The translations under genes and the position numbers were made by a program. The notes under the pieces were generated by a model, which was not told where the DNA came from, made no database searches, and worked only from the letters and a program-made list of their open reading frames with translations. From the NCBI GenBank assembly GCA_958296235.1, contig OY282457.1, positions 1,240,501-1,304,500 on the forward strand: a stretch of 64,000 bases of DNA. Direction: 5' to 3'. Shown in pieces: positions 10,511 through 19,778 of this stretch; positions within the stretch are counted from its first letter, which is position 1; each line of letters starts with the position of its first letter. Source of the DNA: an uncultured Candidatus Binatia bacterium. GTDB taxonomy: Bacteria > Desulfobacterota > Binatia > Bin18.

Positions 10511-11272
10511 TTACATATACATGCCGCCATTGACGTTAATGATCTGTCCAGTGATATAGCCCGCTCGGGGGTCTGCCAAGAACGCTACCGTGTCGGCAAC
10601 TTCCTCAACCCTTCCCCAACGGCCAGCGGGAATATGGCTCAGATATCCTGTTTTCGCCTCTTCTGGCAAGGACCTGGTCATATCGGTCTCAATAAACCCT
10701 GGGGCGACGGCATTCACCGTAATCGACCGGGAGGCGAGCTCTTTCGCCATCGTTTTGGTAAAACCAATGATACCGGCTTTTGCGGCTGAATAGGCTGCTT
10801 GTCCGGTATTCCCGGTTTGGGCAACAACGGACGTCAGATTGATAATCCGACCAAAGCGCTGCTTCATCATGGAGCGGGCGACCGCCTTTGTGCAACGAAA
10901 GACGCCGGTCAAATTGGTGTTGAGGACCGATTCCCACTCGTCTTCCTTGAGCCGGACCAGCAGCGTATCAATCGACATACCGGCATTATTGACCAGAATG
11001 TCTATTTTTCCCTGCCGCTCAAGAATATCTCGCGTCGCTCTTGTGACGGCAGCGCCGTCGGCGATGTCAAATTGACAGACTTCGGCCCGTCCGCTCCGGG
11101 CCTCAATACCCGCTCGGACATCCTCAGCCGCGGCCTGATTCCTGACATAATTAATCACCACTGTCGCGCCGTCTTGAGCCAGACGTTCCGCGACCGCGCG
11201 ACCAATCCCACGCGAAGCGCCGGTCACCAGGGCAACGAGTCCGTCCAAACCGCCGCGTGCGTCCACGCTCAT
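10511..11272 (-). CDS. fabG: 3-oxoacyl-ACP reductase FabG
   Basis: NADPH-dependent reductase of fatty acid elongation, SDR fold. Cofactor motif TGASRGIGRAVAERLA, NNAG structural motif in ILVNNAGMSID, active-site Ser in TSVVAQTGN, and YSAAKAG with the catalytic Tyr/Lys, then the FabG-typical VAPGFIETDMT. At 253 residues it is a normal length. The ATG overlaps the fabD stop (TAATG), showing translational coupling within the fab operon. Confidence 0.96.
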   Translation of the reverse strand: MSVDARGGLDGLVALVTGASRGIGRAVAERLAQDGATVVINYVRNQAAAEDVRAGIEARSGRAEVCQFDIADGAAVTRATRDILERQGKIDILVNNAGMSIDTLLVRLKEDEWESVLNTNLTGVFRCTKAVARSMMKQRFGRIINLTSVVAQTGNTGQAAYSAAKAGIIGFTKTMAKELASRSITVNAVAPGFIETDMTRSLPEEAKTGYLSHIPAGRWGRVEEVADTVAFLADPRAGYITGQIINVNGGMYM

Positions 11273-12210
11273 TAGCGCAACAGCTCCAGGCTGGCGGCCA
11301 AACTATCGGGATCGCTCACAGAAACGCACGGGAACTTCCGATCGATGCGTTTGAACAAACCGCTGAGGACGCGCCCCGCTCCCAGTTCAACCGCTCCCTC
11401 ACAGCCAAGGTCGCGTATCCGCTGCATGCTCTCTGCCCAACGAACGGGAGACGTGACTTGTTGCACCAGCAGGTCTTTGACCTGCTCCGCCTCCCGGTTG
11501 ACGTCTGCCGTGGCATTGGCAACCACCCCGACAGTCAAAGAATGAACGCTGGTCGGTTCGAGGACACGGGCCAGCCCTTCCGCAGCCGGCGCCATGAGGG
11601 CGCAGTGAAAAGGCGCGCTCACTGCAAGTTCAACAGCCCGTTTTGCCCCGCGCGCCTTGGCGCCGGCCACCGCTCTTTGCACCGCTCCCGCATGACCGGC
11701 GATGACCACCTGAGCGCCACCATTCAGATTTGCCGCAGAGACGACCTCGCCCTGCGCCGCTTCCGCACACACCTCTCCGACAACCCGCTCGGACAGACCG
11801 AACAGGGCCGCCATCGCGCCCATCCCAGGCGGGACCGCGGCCTGCATCAGGCGGCCACGCTCGCGCACGACCCGTACCGCATCGGCGAAGTCCAACGCGC
11901 CAGCCGCGACCAAGGCCGAATACTCGCCCAGACTATGACCGGCGACGCAGACCGGTTGCAGGTCGACTTCCTGGGCCAGCGCGCGCCAGGCGGCAATGCT
12001 GGTTGTGACAATGGCGGGCTGCGTATTATGGGTCAGGGTCAGGGCTTCTTCCGGCCCCTCAAAGCATAGCGTGGATAACGAGAACCCCAGCGCAGCATCA
12101 GCCTCGGCAAACACCTCAGCCGACACAGGAAATCGCTCAACCAGAGCGCGTCCCATGCCGACCGTCTGCGACCCTTGCCCAGGAAAAAGAAAGGCCAGCG
12201 GGCGGCTCAT
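11272..12210 (-). CDS. fabD: Malonyl-CoA:ACP transacylase FabD
   Basis: Loads malonate from malonyl-CoA onto ACP. Motifs in order: LFPGQGSQTVGMG at the N-terminus, the nucleophile elbow AGHSLGEYSALVAAG around residue 90, and the catalytic His in SAPFHCALM near residue 200. At 312 residues it is full length. It overlaps plsX by four bases (ATGA) and fabG by three. fabH, usually between plsX and fabD, is absent here. Confidence 0.96.
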   Translation of the reverse strand: MSRPLAFLFPGQGSQTVGMGRALVERFPVSAEVFAEADAALGFSLSTLCFEGPEEALTLTHNTQPAIVTTSIAAWRALAQEVDLQPVCVAGHSLGEYSALVAAGALDFADAVRVVRERGRLMQAAVPPGMGAMAALFGLSERVVGEVCAEAAQGEVVSAANLNGGAQVVIAGHAGAVQRAVAGAKARGAKRAVELAVSAPFHCALMAPAAEGLARVLEPTSVHSLTVGVVANATADVNREAEQVKDLLVQQVTSPVRWAESMQRIRDLGCEGAVELGAGRVLSGLFKRIDRKFPCVSVSDPDSLAASLELLR

Positions 12211-13382
12211 TCGGCAGGCTCCAGCGGCTCTGTTTCGTCCCGGTTATCGAGCCGGTTGAGTGGGCCGGTCTTGTCAGGCGCGGCAGGCGTTCCAACCGCT
12301 GTTCCGGCGGCATTGGCAGGGCGGAATTTCTGGCGAAGTTGCGACCAGATTCTGCGGCCGCGGCCGTCCGCAGTCAGCGCTGCCAGGTCTGGCAGCCGCT
12401 GCAAGCCTTCGGTAATGTGCTGGTTCACCCCGCGCCGGAGCGATTCGTGGGCAACCCGGATCGCGTTCTTGATCGCCTTGGGTGAAGACGACCCGTGCGC
12501 AATAATGGTCACGCCATCGGTTCCCAGGAGTGGGGCGCCTCCAACTTCGTCATAATCAATGCTGGCCCGCAAATCGGCAAACGAACGCTTAAGCAGCAAA
12601 AAGGCGAGCTTCCCGCGCCAGCTCGACGAGAAGAGGGAGCGGAGCTGACCCTGCGTGAAGTCATAAAATCCCTCCATCGTCTTGAGCGCGATATTGCCGG
12701 TAAAGCCGTCGGTGACCGCGACGTCGACCCTGCTGCTATTGAGATCCCGGCCTTCAATATAACCGATGTAGTTCAGTGGCAGCCGGGAGAGGACGGCGTG
12801 GGCGGCCCGGGTTGTTTCTGTCCCTTTTGAGTCTTCCTCGCCGTTACTCAGAACTCCAACACGAGGACGCTGAATGCCCCGCACGACCCGGGCGTAGACC
12901 TCGCCCATAATGGCAAACTGCACGAGGTGTACGGGTTTACACTCAACATTGGCCCCAGCGTCAACCAGACAGGTACGGCCGCTCAGGGCGGGAACAACCG
13001 TTACAATAGCCGGGCGCTCCACATCGGGCAGGCAACCGAGCCTGGTGACCGCCAGACCGAGCACAGCGCCCGAATTCCCGGCACTCACGACAGCGCCGGC
13101 TTTTCCGTCTTTAACCTGAGTAAAGGCGACACGCAGAGATGAGTCACGCTTGCGACGGAGAGCCGCGACAGGAGAATCTCCCATCTCGATAACTTCGCTC
13201 GCGTGCTGGATAGCGAGTTGGGAGGACTCTCGCTGTCCATTCCGGCTGAGCTCTTGTCGAATCTTTTCCTGATCCCCAACCAGGAGGAGGGAGACCCCGT
13301 ATTCCTGGGCGGCTTGGACGGCTCCGGCCACAGCGGCCTGGGGCGCGAGATCGCCCCCCATAGCATCTAGCGCGATATACAT
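12207..13382 (-). CDS. plsX: Phosphate acyltransferase PlsX
   Basis: Makes acyl-phosphate from acyl-ACP, the first step of phospholipid synthesis in the PlsX/PlsY route. N-terminal IALDAMGGDLAPQAAVAGA, then the family segments ASEVIEMGDSP, VSAGNSGAVLGLA, GVLSNGEEDSKGTE and VAVTDGFTGNIALKTMEG. At 391 residues it is longer than usual (about 340) owing to a low-complexity tail rich in Pro, Ala and acidic residues over roughly the last 40 positions, which is likely disordered. It lies downstream of rpmF and is coupled to fabD. Confidence 0.95.
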   Translation of the reverse strand: MYIALDAMGGDLAPQAAVAGAVQAAQEYGVSLLLVGDQEKIRQELSRNGQRESSQLAIQHASEVIEMGDSPVAALRRKRDSSLRVAFTQVKDGKAGAVVSAGNSGAVLGLAVTRLGCLPDVERPAIVTVVPALSGRTCLVDAGANVECKPVHLVQFAIMGEVYARVVRGIQRPRVGVLSNGEEDSKGTETTRAAHAVLSRLPLNYIGYIEGRDLNSSRVDVAVTDGFTGNIALKTMEGFYDFTQGQLRSLFSSSWRGKLAFLLLKRSFADLRASIDYDEVGGAPLLGTDGVTIIAHGSSSPKAIKNAIRVAHESLRRGVNQHITEGLQRLPDLAALTADGRGRRIWSQLRQKFRPANAAGTAVGTPAAPDKTGPLNRLDNRDETEPLEPAE

Positions 13383-13451
13383 GGTGGGCTGCTCACCGCC
13401 GTTCTTGCCCTGGCAGGAGGGCGGTCATCCTCAGTCCGGCGCATGGGAGAC

Positions 13452-13637
13452 TCACTCTTCTTCTTGAATCGTCAGCACTTGCCGCCCACGGTAATAGCCG
13501 CAGGCACCACAGATGCGGTGCGGCAGAACGGGGTCTCCGCATTGGGAACAGGTCGACCACTGTGGGGCCACAAGCGCGTGGTGGGAGCGCCGTTGGTTCC
13601 GTTTTGACTTTGACGTTTTGCGTTTTGGTACAGCCAT
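13452..13637 (-). CDS. rpmF: 50S ribosomal protein L32
   Basis: Small basic ribosomal protein beginning MAVPKRKTSKSKRNQRRSH. It carries four cysteines in a CxxC (CSQC) and CxxC (CGAC) arrangement, so it is the zinc-binding form of L32 rather than the zinc-free paralog. The order yceD-rpmF-plsX is widely conserved, and the gap to plsX is about 70 bases. Confidence 0.96.
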   Translation of the reverse strand: MAVPKRKTSKSKRNQRRSHHALVAPQWSTCSQCGDPVLPHRICGACGYYRGRQVLTIQEEE

Positions 13638-13680
13638 AACTTTCTCTTCCTTATATCAATAGACAATATCAATAGACACG

Positions 13681-14268
13681 CTAGGAGTGGGCTTTTTCCG
13701 TCTTCCGAGACGACGCTCGCCGCGTGGGCAGGCGGAGGCTCGCAAGAGCGGCAAGACGCAGGTCTGCCCATCCGGGCGGGCAGGAGCATTCCTCGCTGTT
13801 GAGATTCACCCCACACTGTTCACACAAACCCTTACACGTCTCCTGGCACAGCGGGGAACTTGGCAGCGATAAGAAAAACTGCTCTCGAACCAGAAGCGAC
13901 ACATCAACGCTATCTCCACTATAAAAGCTCGCCGCCAAGTCTTCCTGGTTCAGTTCGGTTTCGCGGCCAAAAACACCCTGCGGACTGGCCGGCAGGAGTA
14001 CCCAGGAGAAGGGACGACTCAATGCCAGCGGGAACTCTTCGAGGCAACGGGCGCATTGCCCGGCCAGGTCGGCGCTCAGCGTGCCATCAAACAAGAGGTC
14101 TTCGCCGGAACGCATATAGTGCAGAGCAACCTGTAGCGGACTCGTCAGCCGATACTCGCTCCCGTCACGCCCCGGACGATGGCTCAAGGATCGATTCAGC
14201 GTCTGCGCATCCTCATCAAACTGGACTGCGGTCGGGGACGAACCGATATTTTCAACGAGGATTTCCAC
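13681..14268 (-). CDS. YceD family (DUF177) protein
   Basis: Homolog of the YceD/DUF177 family encoded next to rpmF, implicated in 23S rRNA metabolism in bacteria and chloroplasts. Visible marks are CARCLEEF in the middle and a second cysteine-rich cluster, CQETCKGLCEQCG followed by CSC, near residues 160-180, the family's typical metal-binding candidate. The frame is open to 14436, but homologous content begins about VEILVENI; a GTG at 14268 is the likely start, with weak AGGT upstream. The basic tail (RLPTRRASSRK) is not conserved. Confidence 0.85.
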   Translation of the reverse strand: MEILVENIGSSPTAVQFDEDAQTLNRSLSHRPGRDGSEYRLTSPLQVALHYMRSGEDLLFDGTLSADLAGQCARCLEEFPLALSRPFSWVLLPASPQGVFGRETELNQEDLAASFYSGDSVDVSLLVREQFFLSLPSSPLCQETCKGLCEQCGVNLNSEECSCPPGWADLRLAALASLRLPTRRASSRKTEKAHS

Positions 14269-14434
14269 ACCACACCTGCCTGAGGGAAATGTATAGTATG
14301 AAACCAGCCGCAATGCAACGCAATTACACCCAGGGCCGAGCGCGCGGTTTGCCCCTCTGCCGACTCGTTTCGGCGCTTTTTCAGCTTCAGGTTCGTTGCC
14401 GTCGCATTCGCCGGCGGTATATGCTGCCAACTCC

Positions 14435-14632
14435 ATGCCGCTTTTGTCTCACCTCATCGGCCTGGCGCTGTGTATCGTATGGATATTCAGCCTGTGGTTG
14501 CTCCTTACCGGCCGGCGCTGGTTTCCCGCGCGCAAGCCTCTGCGGCCTCTGGCGCTCTTCGGCGGCATGCTGCTCTTTTTCGTTTTGAGCTTAACCGGGA
14601 TGGTCTTCCTGCAATTCCTGTTCGCAAGTTGA
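14435..14632 (+). CDS. Small two-helix membrane protein, unknown
   Basis: A 65-residue frame from the ATG at 14435. It predicts two hydrophobic helices (LIGLALCIVWIFSLWLLL and a second over FGGMLLFFVLSLTGMVFLQF) separated by a basic loop RRWFPARKPLRP. No family is recognised and the ribosome-binding site is weak. It lies between yceD (divergent) and the toxin-antitoxin pair. The membrane pattern makes chance less likely, but it remains a tentative gene. Confidence 0.45.
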   Translation: MPLLSHLIGLALCIVWIFSLWLLLTGRRWFPARKPLRPLALFGGMLLFFVLSLTGMVFLQFLFAS

Positions 14633-14690
14633 CACCGCGAGTCATTGGGGGTTGGCCCTACGCACGATACGAATGGACGGGCCGCTACCA

Positions 14691-14736
14691 TTGACACCTC
14701 GCCGCTAACCGATAGACTAGCTGACTAAACTAGACT
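14691..14736 (+). promoter_or_regulatory. Promoter and candidate operator of the toxin-antitoxin pair
   Basis: TTGACA at 14691-14696 and TAGACT at 14713-14718 are separated by 16 bases, a good sigma70-type promoter. The hexamer TAGACT is repeated at 14731-14736 and the stretch between is built of similar CTGACTA words, a plausible autoregulatory site for the Phd-type antitoxin. The -10 assignment is seen; the operator role is inferred. Confidence 0.6.
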
Positions 14737-14750
14737 GATTGAGGACAGCC

Positions 14751-14999
14751 ATGATTGAAGTAGGGACCTTTGAAGCAAAAACCCATCTGTCCGCTCTGCT
14801 CGAAAAAGTCAGCCAAGGACAAGAAGTGCTCATCACCAAACGAGGTGAGCCGATTGCACGGTTGGTGCCTGCTCAGCGGTCCGACCGGACGCAGGTTGCC
14901 GCAACCATTGACACCCTGCTTGAGTTTCGCAAGGGCATCAAGGGCATGAAGCTGAATGGCCTGGACTGGAAAGCTCTGCGCGATACGGGGCGCCGATGA
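14751..14999 (+). CDS. Phd/YefM family antitoxin
   Basis: Antitoxin that neutralises the downstream PIN toxin and probably represses the pair. The 82-residue product starts MIEVGTFEAKTHLSALLEKV, the Phd/YefM N-terminal DNA-binding pattern, followed by GQEVLITKRGEPIARLVP. The flexible C-terminus (GIKGMKLNGLDWKALRDTG) would be the toxin-binding part. The ATG at 14751 is chosen over an in-frame TTG at 14739; GAGGA lies just upstream. Its stop overlaps the toxin start in ATGA. Confidence 0.9.
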   Translation: MIEVGTFEAKTHLSALLEKVSQGQEVLITKRGEPIARLVPAQRSDRTQVAATIDTLLEFRKGIKGMKLNGLDWKALRDTGRR

Positions 15000-15415
15000 G
15001 CACGTTTGTACTGGACTGCTCTGTCGCAATAGCGTGGTTGTTTCAAGACGAAGCCAGCCCCAACACCGATCAATTACTCAAAGAGCTACGGAATGATAGT
15101 AATGCACTCGTCCCTAATCTCTGGCGTCTGGAGTTCGGCAACGCCCTGACGCAGGCGGAGCGACGCGGAAGGATAACGGCAGCCCAGCTAACAACCACCT
15201 TGGAGCTTGTTCGTAACCTTCCCATCACCACCGATGCCGAGACCGACAGTCGGGCGTTCAGAGAGATATTGAACCTCGCCCGTACCACATCTCTCACAAC
15301 CTACGACGCCTCCTATCTGGAACTGGCCATGCGGCATGGAGTGCCCTTGGCGACGCTGGACAAGGCCCTGATTCGTGCAGCCCGTGGAGCTGCCGTGAGG
15401 ACGTTACCGGCCTAG
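14996..15415 (+). CDS. vapC: VapC-type PIN-domain ribonuclease toxin
   Basis: PIN-domain toxin expected to cleave RNA when not bound by its antitoxin. The 139-residue chain shows the four acidic metal ligands: Asp7 (FVLDCSVAIAWLF), Glu46 (WRLEFGNAL), Asp104 (TTYDASYLELA) and Asp122 (ATLDKAL). It is coupled to the antitoxin by a 4-base overlap. All catalytic positions are intact, so the toxin is predicted to be active. Confidence 0.92.
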   Translation: MSTFVLDCSVAIAWLFQDEASPNTDQLLKELRNDSNALVPNLWRLEFGNALTQAERRGRITAAQLTTTLELVRNLPITTDAETDSRAFREILNLARTTSLTTYDASYLELAMRHGVPLATLDKALIRAARGAAVRTLPA

Positions 15416-15440
15416 CCGGCACTGTCCGGAGGGAGAAGCT

Positions 15441-15885
15441 ATGTACACTGAGATCGACGAGGTGACGGCTGGCATATACCGCCTATCGACTTATGATGCC
15501 GCTGACGCGCCTGCGGTGGATCTCGTTCGGGCATTGGGAAGCCGACGAGTCGGGGGCGATGAACGACTGGCTGGAGGCCGCCTCTGAGGCCCAAGTCGCA
15601 GTTGGGACCATGGGCTGCATGCTTTCCGTCAATGATCTGGCTGTTCGCCCGCCCAAACCGCTTGAAGATGAGGAGAGTCTCGATCTGGGCGGCAAGCGGG
15701 TGCGTTACCTGGCTACACCCCATGTCCCACACGGTTGGGATGCGGGCGTACTGTTTGAAGAGACGAGCAAAACCCTCTTCTGCGGCGATCTTTTTACCCG
15801 GACCGGGCGCTACGAGGCGATCTCGGAAGACGATCCTATCGCGCCCGCTCAACATCTCGCTCGCTTTCGGCGGGGCGGGGCATGA
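15441..15885 (+). pseudogene. Broken metallo-beta-lactamase-fold gene
   Basis: A start-like segment at 15441 (MYTEIDEVTAGIYRLST) is followed, in another frame from about 15493, by RLRWISFGHWEADESGAMN and then CMLSVNDLA, TPHVPHGWDAGVLFEE and LFCGDLFTRTG. These belong to one family of flavodoxin-less MBL-fold proteins of about 250 residues, but some 40 residues after IYRLST are missing, the frame shifts, and the C-terminus ends abruptly after SEDDPIAPA. The gene is therefore a relic with an internal deletion and a truncated 3' end at about 15840, where a fragment of a different gene begins on the other strand. Confidence 0.75.
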
Positions 15886-16300
15886 AATTGCACACGACAA
15901 ACCCTTTGGCTTGAAAAATGCAGTGAACGCTGGGCGGCAGATGCAGCCGATCGCTCATAATTGGCCGATAGTCACGAATGTTCATTTTGAAAGGGAAGAG
16001 ATCGCCTTTCCACCCGACAACGTCTAACGGATGGAACGGGTAGTACACTGAGGTATACTCGCTTTCTCGCTTGATGCGCAGCTCCCATTCTTGCTGACCG
16101 TTGGCCTGCAGAACCTGCGGCTCCGGAACCTGAATCACCGCCGGATCAAACGGAGCGTGGCGCCCCAGGCCACCGTAGTCAGGGAACTCGACCTCTGCGA
16201 CGGCTTCAATAAGCATGAAGAAATTGTCCGCTCCGTCAGGCACGACGCGATAGGTCACCCCTTTGGGCAGGGCGATATAGTCGCCCGGTTCATACGCCAA
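15836..16300 (-). pseudogene. Internal fragment of a homogentisate 1,2-dioxygenase-like gene
   Basis: The 154-residue frame matches the middle of the HmgA family: GDYIALPKGVTYRVVPDGADN, GLGRHAPFDPAVIQVPEP, YPFHPLDVVGWKGDLFPFK, then RPIMSDRLHLPPSVHC and GFVVCNFMPRPAESE. Full HmgA is about 380-440 residues; here the first hundred or so residues and the whole C-terminal part carrying most iron ligands are missing. Both ends are abrupt, near 16295 and 15840, the latter abutting the broken MBL gene. It cannot encode a working dioxygenase. Confidence 0.8.
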
Positions 16301-16358
16301 TTAAGTTCGACGGTTTTTGTCCGTTTGCTATCGCAACAGCGGCGTAGTGAAACCGGGG

Positions 16359-17279
<921 letters not shown>

Positions 17280-17406
17280 TCACCGCTGTATGTACCGAGC
17301 GCAAGCCCGGAGTTGCGCGTTACATCTCGAGTCCGGTGCTACTGAATATGCGGCATCACGTCTTCGGCGAATCGTTGGCCGGATATTAGTTGAGTGATCT
17401 TCACCT

Positions 17407-18528
17407 CTAATCCAGCGTATGCCGGGCCACGAGTTCACGGTTCCAGGTCGCGTCACCAAAAGTCACCTCTGAGCCCTTGGCGCGCTTGAAGTAAATATGC
17501 AGGTCGTGCTCCCAGGTAAAGCCAATACCGCCGTGGACCTGTATGCCTTCGCTCGTCACCTGACGGTAGGCATCGCTGCAATACGCCTTGGCCATGGCGG
17601 CGGCCAGCGCAGCATTGGGCGCATCGTTTGAGACGGCCCAGGCCGCGTAATACGTGGCCGACTTTGCCCCCTCGACCTGCACCAGCATATCGGCGCATTT
17701 ATGCTGGATGGCCTGAAACGATCCGATCGGGCGGCCAAACTGCTCGCGCACCTTGGCGTATTCCACACTCATGTCCAGCACCTGTTGCGCCCCCCCACAC
17801 ATTTCGGCGCTCAGGGCCACTTTGCTCTGATTCAGGACACGAGACAAACAATCCCAGCCCTGGCCGGCCGGCCCCAGCAGCGCATCAGCGCCGACGTGTA
17901 CATTCTCCAGTGTCACCTCACACAGCTTCCGCGTCTGATCCATGCTTTTGAGCAGACGGGTTCCAAGGCCGGCCTGTTGACGGTTGAGCAGAAACAGGGT
18001 CACCCCTTCAGCCGTTCGCGCGGCACAGATGATGTGATCGACAACATGGGCGTCAGACACAAATAATTTCACCCCGTTCAACACATACCCAGCGCCATTC
18101 TTCTCCGCACTGAGGTTGACGCCGGCCTCATCCCAGCGGGCGTTTTCTTCGAGGCAGGCCAGGGTCAGCGTGGTCTGCCCGGACGCCATACCGGGCAGCA
18201 GCGCCTTTTTCTGCTCTTCACTCCCAGCGGCCTGCACGCACAGACCGCCCAGCGCCACAGTCGAAAAGAAGGGGCCGGGCAGCACGACCTTGCCCATCTC
18301 TTCCAGCACAACGACCAGGTCGACCAGGGACAGCCCGGCACCGCCGTATTCTTCCGGCGCAACCAGCCCCATCCAGCCCAGTTCGGCCATCTTGTTCCAA
18401 ACCGCGTCCGCATAGCCCCGCTCGTCCTCCATCATTTGGCGGACATAGGACATGGGACACTCCTTGCGTAAGAAGTCGGCGGCAGATTGGCGCAGAAGCT
18501 CCTGCTCTTCACTAAAACCGAAATCCAT
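17407..18528 (-). CDS. Acyl-CoA dehydrogenase family protein
   Basis: FAD enzyme expected to desaturate an acyl-CoA. Starts MDFGFSEEQELLRQSAADFL; the central part has GVKLFVSDAHVVDHI and the C-terminal domain carries REQFGRPIGSFQAIQHKCAD and EGIQVHGGIGFTWEHDLHIY, where family members bind FAD and CoA. About 373 residues from the ATG at 18528; the frame runs to 18582 through the upstream hairpin, so that extension is not used. The usual catalytic Glu cannot be placed with confidence. The gene follows the thiolase gene but is separated from it by a terminator-like hairpin. Confidence 0.9.
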   Translation of the reverse strand: MDFGFSEEQELLRQSAADFLRKECPMSYVRQMMEDERGYADAVWNKMAELGWMGLVAPEEYGGAGLSLVDLVVVLEEMGKVVLPGPFFSTVALGGLCVQAAGSEEQKKALLPGMASGQTTLTLACLEENARWDEAGVNLSAEKNGAGYVLNGVKLFVSDAHVVDHIICAARTAEGVTLFLLNRQQAGLGTRLLKSMDQTRKLCEVTLENVHVGADALLGPAGQGWDCLSRVLNQSKVALSAEMCGGAQQVLDMSVEYAKVREQFGRPIGSFQAIQHKCADMLVQVEGAKSATYYAAWAVSNDAPNAALAAAMAKAYCSDAYRQVTSEGIQVHGGIGFTWEHDLHIYFKRAKGSEVTFGDATWNRELVARHTLD

Positions 18529-18539
18529 GACACCCCCAC

Positions 18540-18578
18540 AAAAGAGAACGAGGACTGAGTGTCTCCCAGTCCTCGTTC
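18540..18578 (-). terminator. Hairpin terminator/attenuator between thiolase and acyl-CoA dehydrogenase
   Basis: GAACGAGGACTG (18546-18557) and CAGTCCTCGTTC (18567-18578) form a perfect 12-bp stem with a 9-base loop; on the minus strand it is followed by TCTCTTTTG. It starts 20 bases after the thiolase stop and ends just before the dehydrogenase start, so it may terminate or attenuate. Confidence 0.75.
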
Positions 18579-18597
18579 GCACCCCTTAGCGTTTGCT

Positions 18598-19743
18598 TTA
18601 GCTATTGGCCAAAATGGTCACACAACCAACTGAACCCGGACCACCCAGGTTATGGGCCAAACCCACTTCCGCATCCTTGACCTGTCGGTCTCCAGCTTTC
18701 TCCCATAAGTGCTGTGACACCTCGTAGATCATGCGAATGCCGGTTGCGCCAATGGGATGACCAAACGATTTCAGACCACCGGAGGGATTCACGGGAACCG
18801 CGCCGCCGTCAATGTTCGCCCGACCCTCGGCCACATAGCGCCAGCCCTCGCCCTTTTCGCACAGGCCGAGGTCTTCATAGTTCAGAATCTCGGTGATGGT
18901 AAAGCAGTCATGGCATTCGACCAGATCAATATCCCTGGCCGTCATGCCGGCTTGTTCATAGGCCGATTGGGCCGCCTGAGCCGTGGCCGGGAAGCCGGTG
19001 TAGGCGAAGCTCGGTTTCATATACGGCTCGCCCGAGGTGACGGATAAGCCGACGCCTTTGACTTTCACCGGGTCAGGTCGGAAGGAGCGCGCCAGTTCTT
19101 CCTTGCAGATAATCACCGCCGCGGCCCCATCCGTAGTCGGGCAGCAATCCAGCAGGCCAAGTGGGCTGCAAATCAGCGGCGCATTGACGACCTGGTCTTC
19201 CGAGACCTCCATCCGAAAGTGGGCCTTGGGGCTCATCGTCCCGTTGTGATGATTCTTGATTGCGACCTTGGCCAGGGCGGTCTTATCAATGCCATACGTC
19301 TCAAAGTAGCGATTGGCCGCCATAGCAAACAGCGACGGAGCCGTTGTGCCATAGCCCACAACCGGATGGGAGCCAAACGTCCCCAAGCCGCGCTGACCGG
19401 AGTCGCGCAGCTTCTCAAAACCCAGCGCCAAGACCACATCATACATCCCGGAGGCAACCGCCATGCACGCATTCCGAAACGCATCCATGCCTGAGGCGCA
19501 GTAGTTTTCCACGCGGGTAATCGGAATATTGAACAGTTTGAGCGGGTCGGCCAGGGCGTTGCCGGCGCTGGCCGAACTGAGCGTTCCAACCCAGGCGGCT
19601 TGAATCTGACTCGGATCGATGCGCGCGTCCGTATAAGCGTCAAGGGCCGCCTCGACAATCATGTCTTCGGCGCTTTTGTTGTAGTTTTCGCCAAACTTAC
19701 TGCATCCAGCCCCAATCACCGCTACCTTGTCCCGAATATTCAT
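18598..19743 (-). CDS. Thiolase, lipid-transfer-protein (SCP-x) type
   Basis: Thiolase-fold enzyme of 381 residues. The nucleophile is Cys82 in ENYCASGMDAFRNA; the C-terminal half shows VECHDCFTITEI, NPSGGLKSFGHPIGATG with the catalytic His, and AHNLGGPGSVGCV. These features place it with the SCP-x/acetyl-CoA acetyltransferase group whose members often work with a DUF35 protein. Its upstream neighbour is a fusion carrying DUF35, so a complex is likely. Substrate is unknown; breakdown of an acyl side chain or a branched acyl-CoA is possible. Confidence 0.9.
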   Translation of the reverse strand: MNIRDKVAVIGAGCSKFGENYNKSAEDMIVEAALDAYTDARIDPSQIQAAWVGTLSSASAGNALADPLKLFNIPITRVENYCASGMDAFRNACMAVASGMYDVVLALGFEKLRDSGQRGLGTFGSHPVVGYGTTAPSLFAMAANRYFETYGIDKTALAKVAIKNHHNGTMSPKAHFRMEVSEDQVVNAPLICSPLGLLDCCPTTDGAAAVIICKEELARSFRPDPVKVKGVGLSVTSGEPYMKPSFAYTGFPATAQAAQSAYEQAGMTARDIDLVECHDCFTITEILNYEDLGLCEKGEGWRYVAEGRANIDGGAVPVNPSGGLKSFGHPIGATGIRMIYEVSQHLWEKAGDRQVKDAEVGLAHNLGGPGSVGCVTILANS

Positions 19744-19778
19744 ACTGCCTCCTTTCGAGGATGTTCCGTCTTGCCGTC

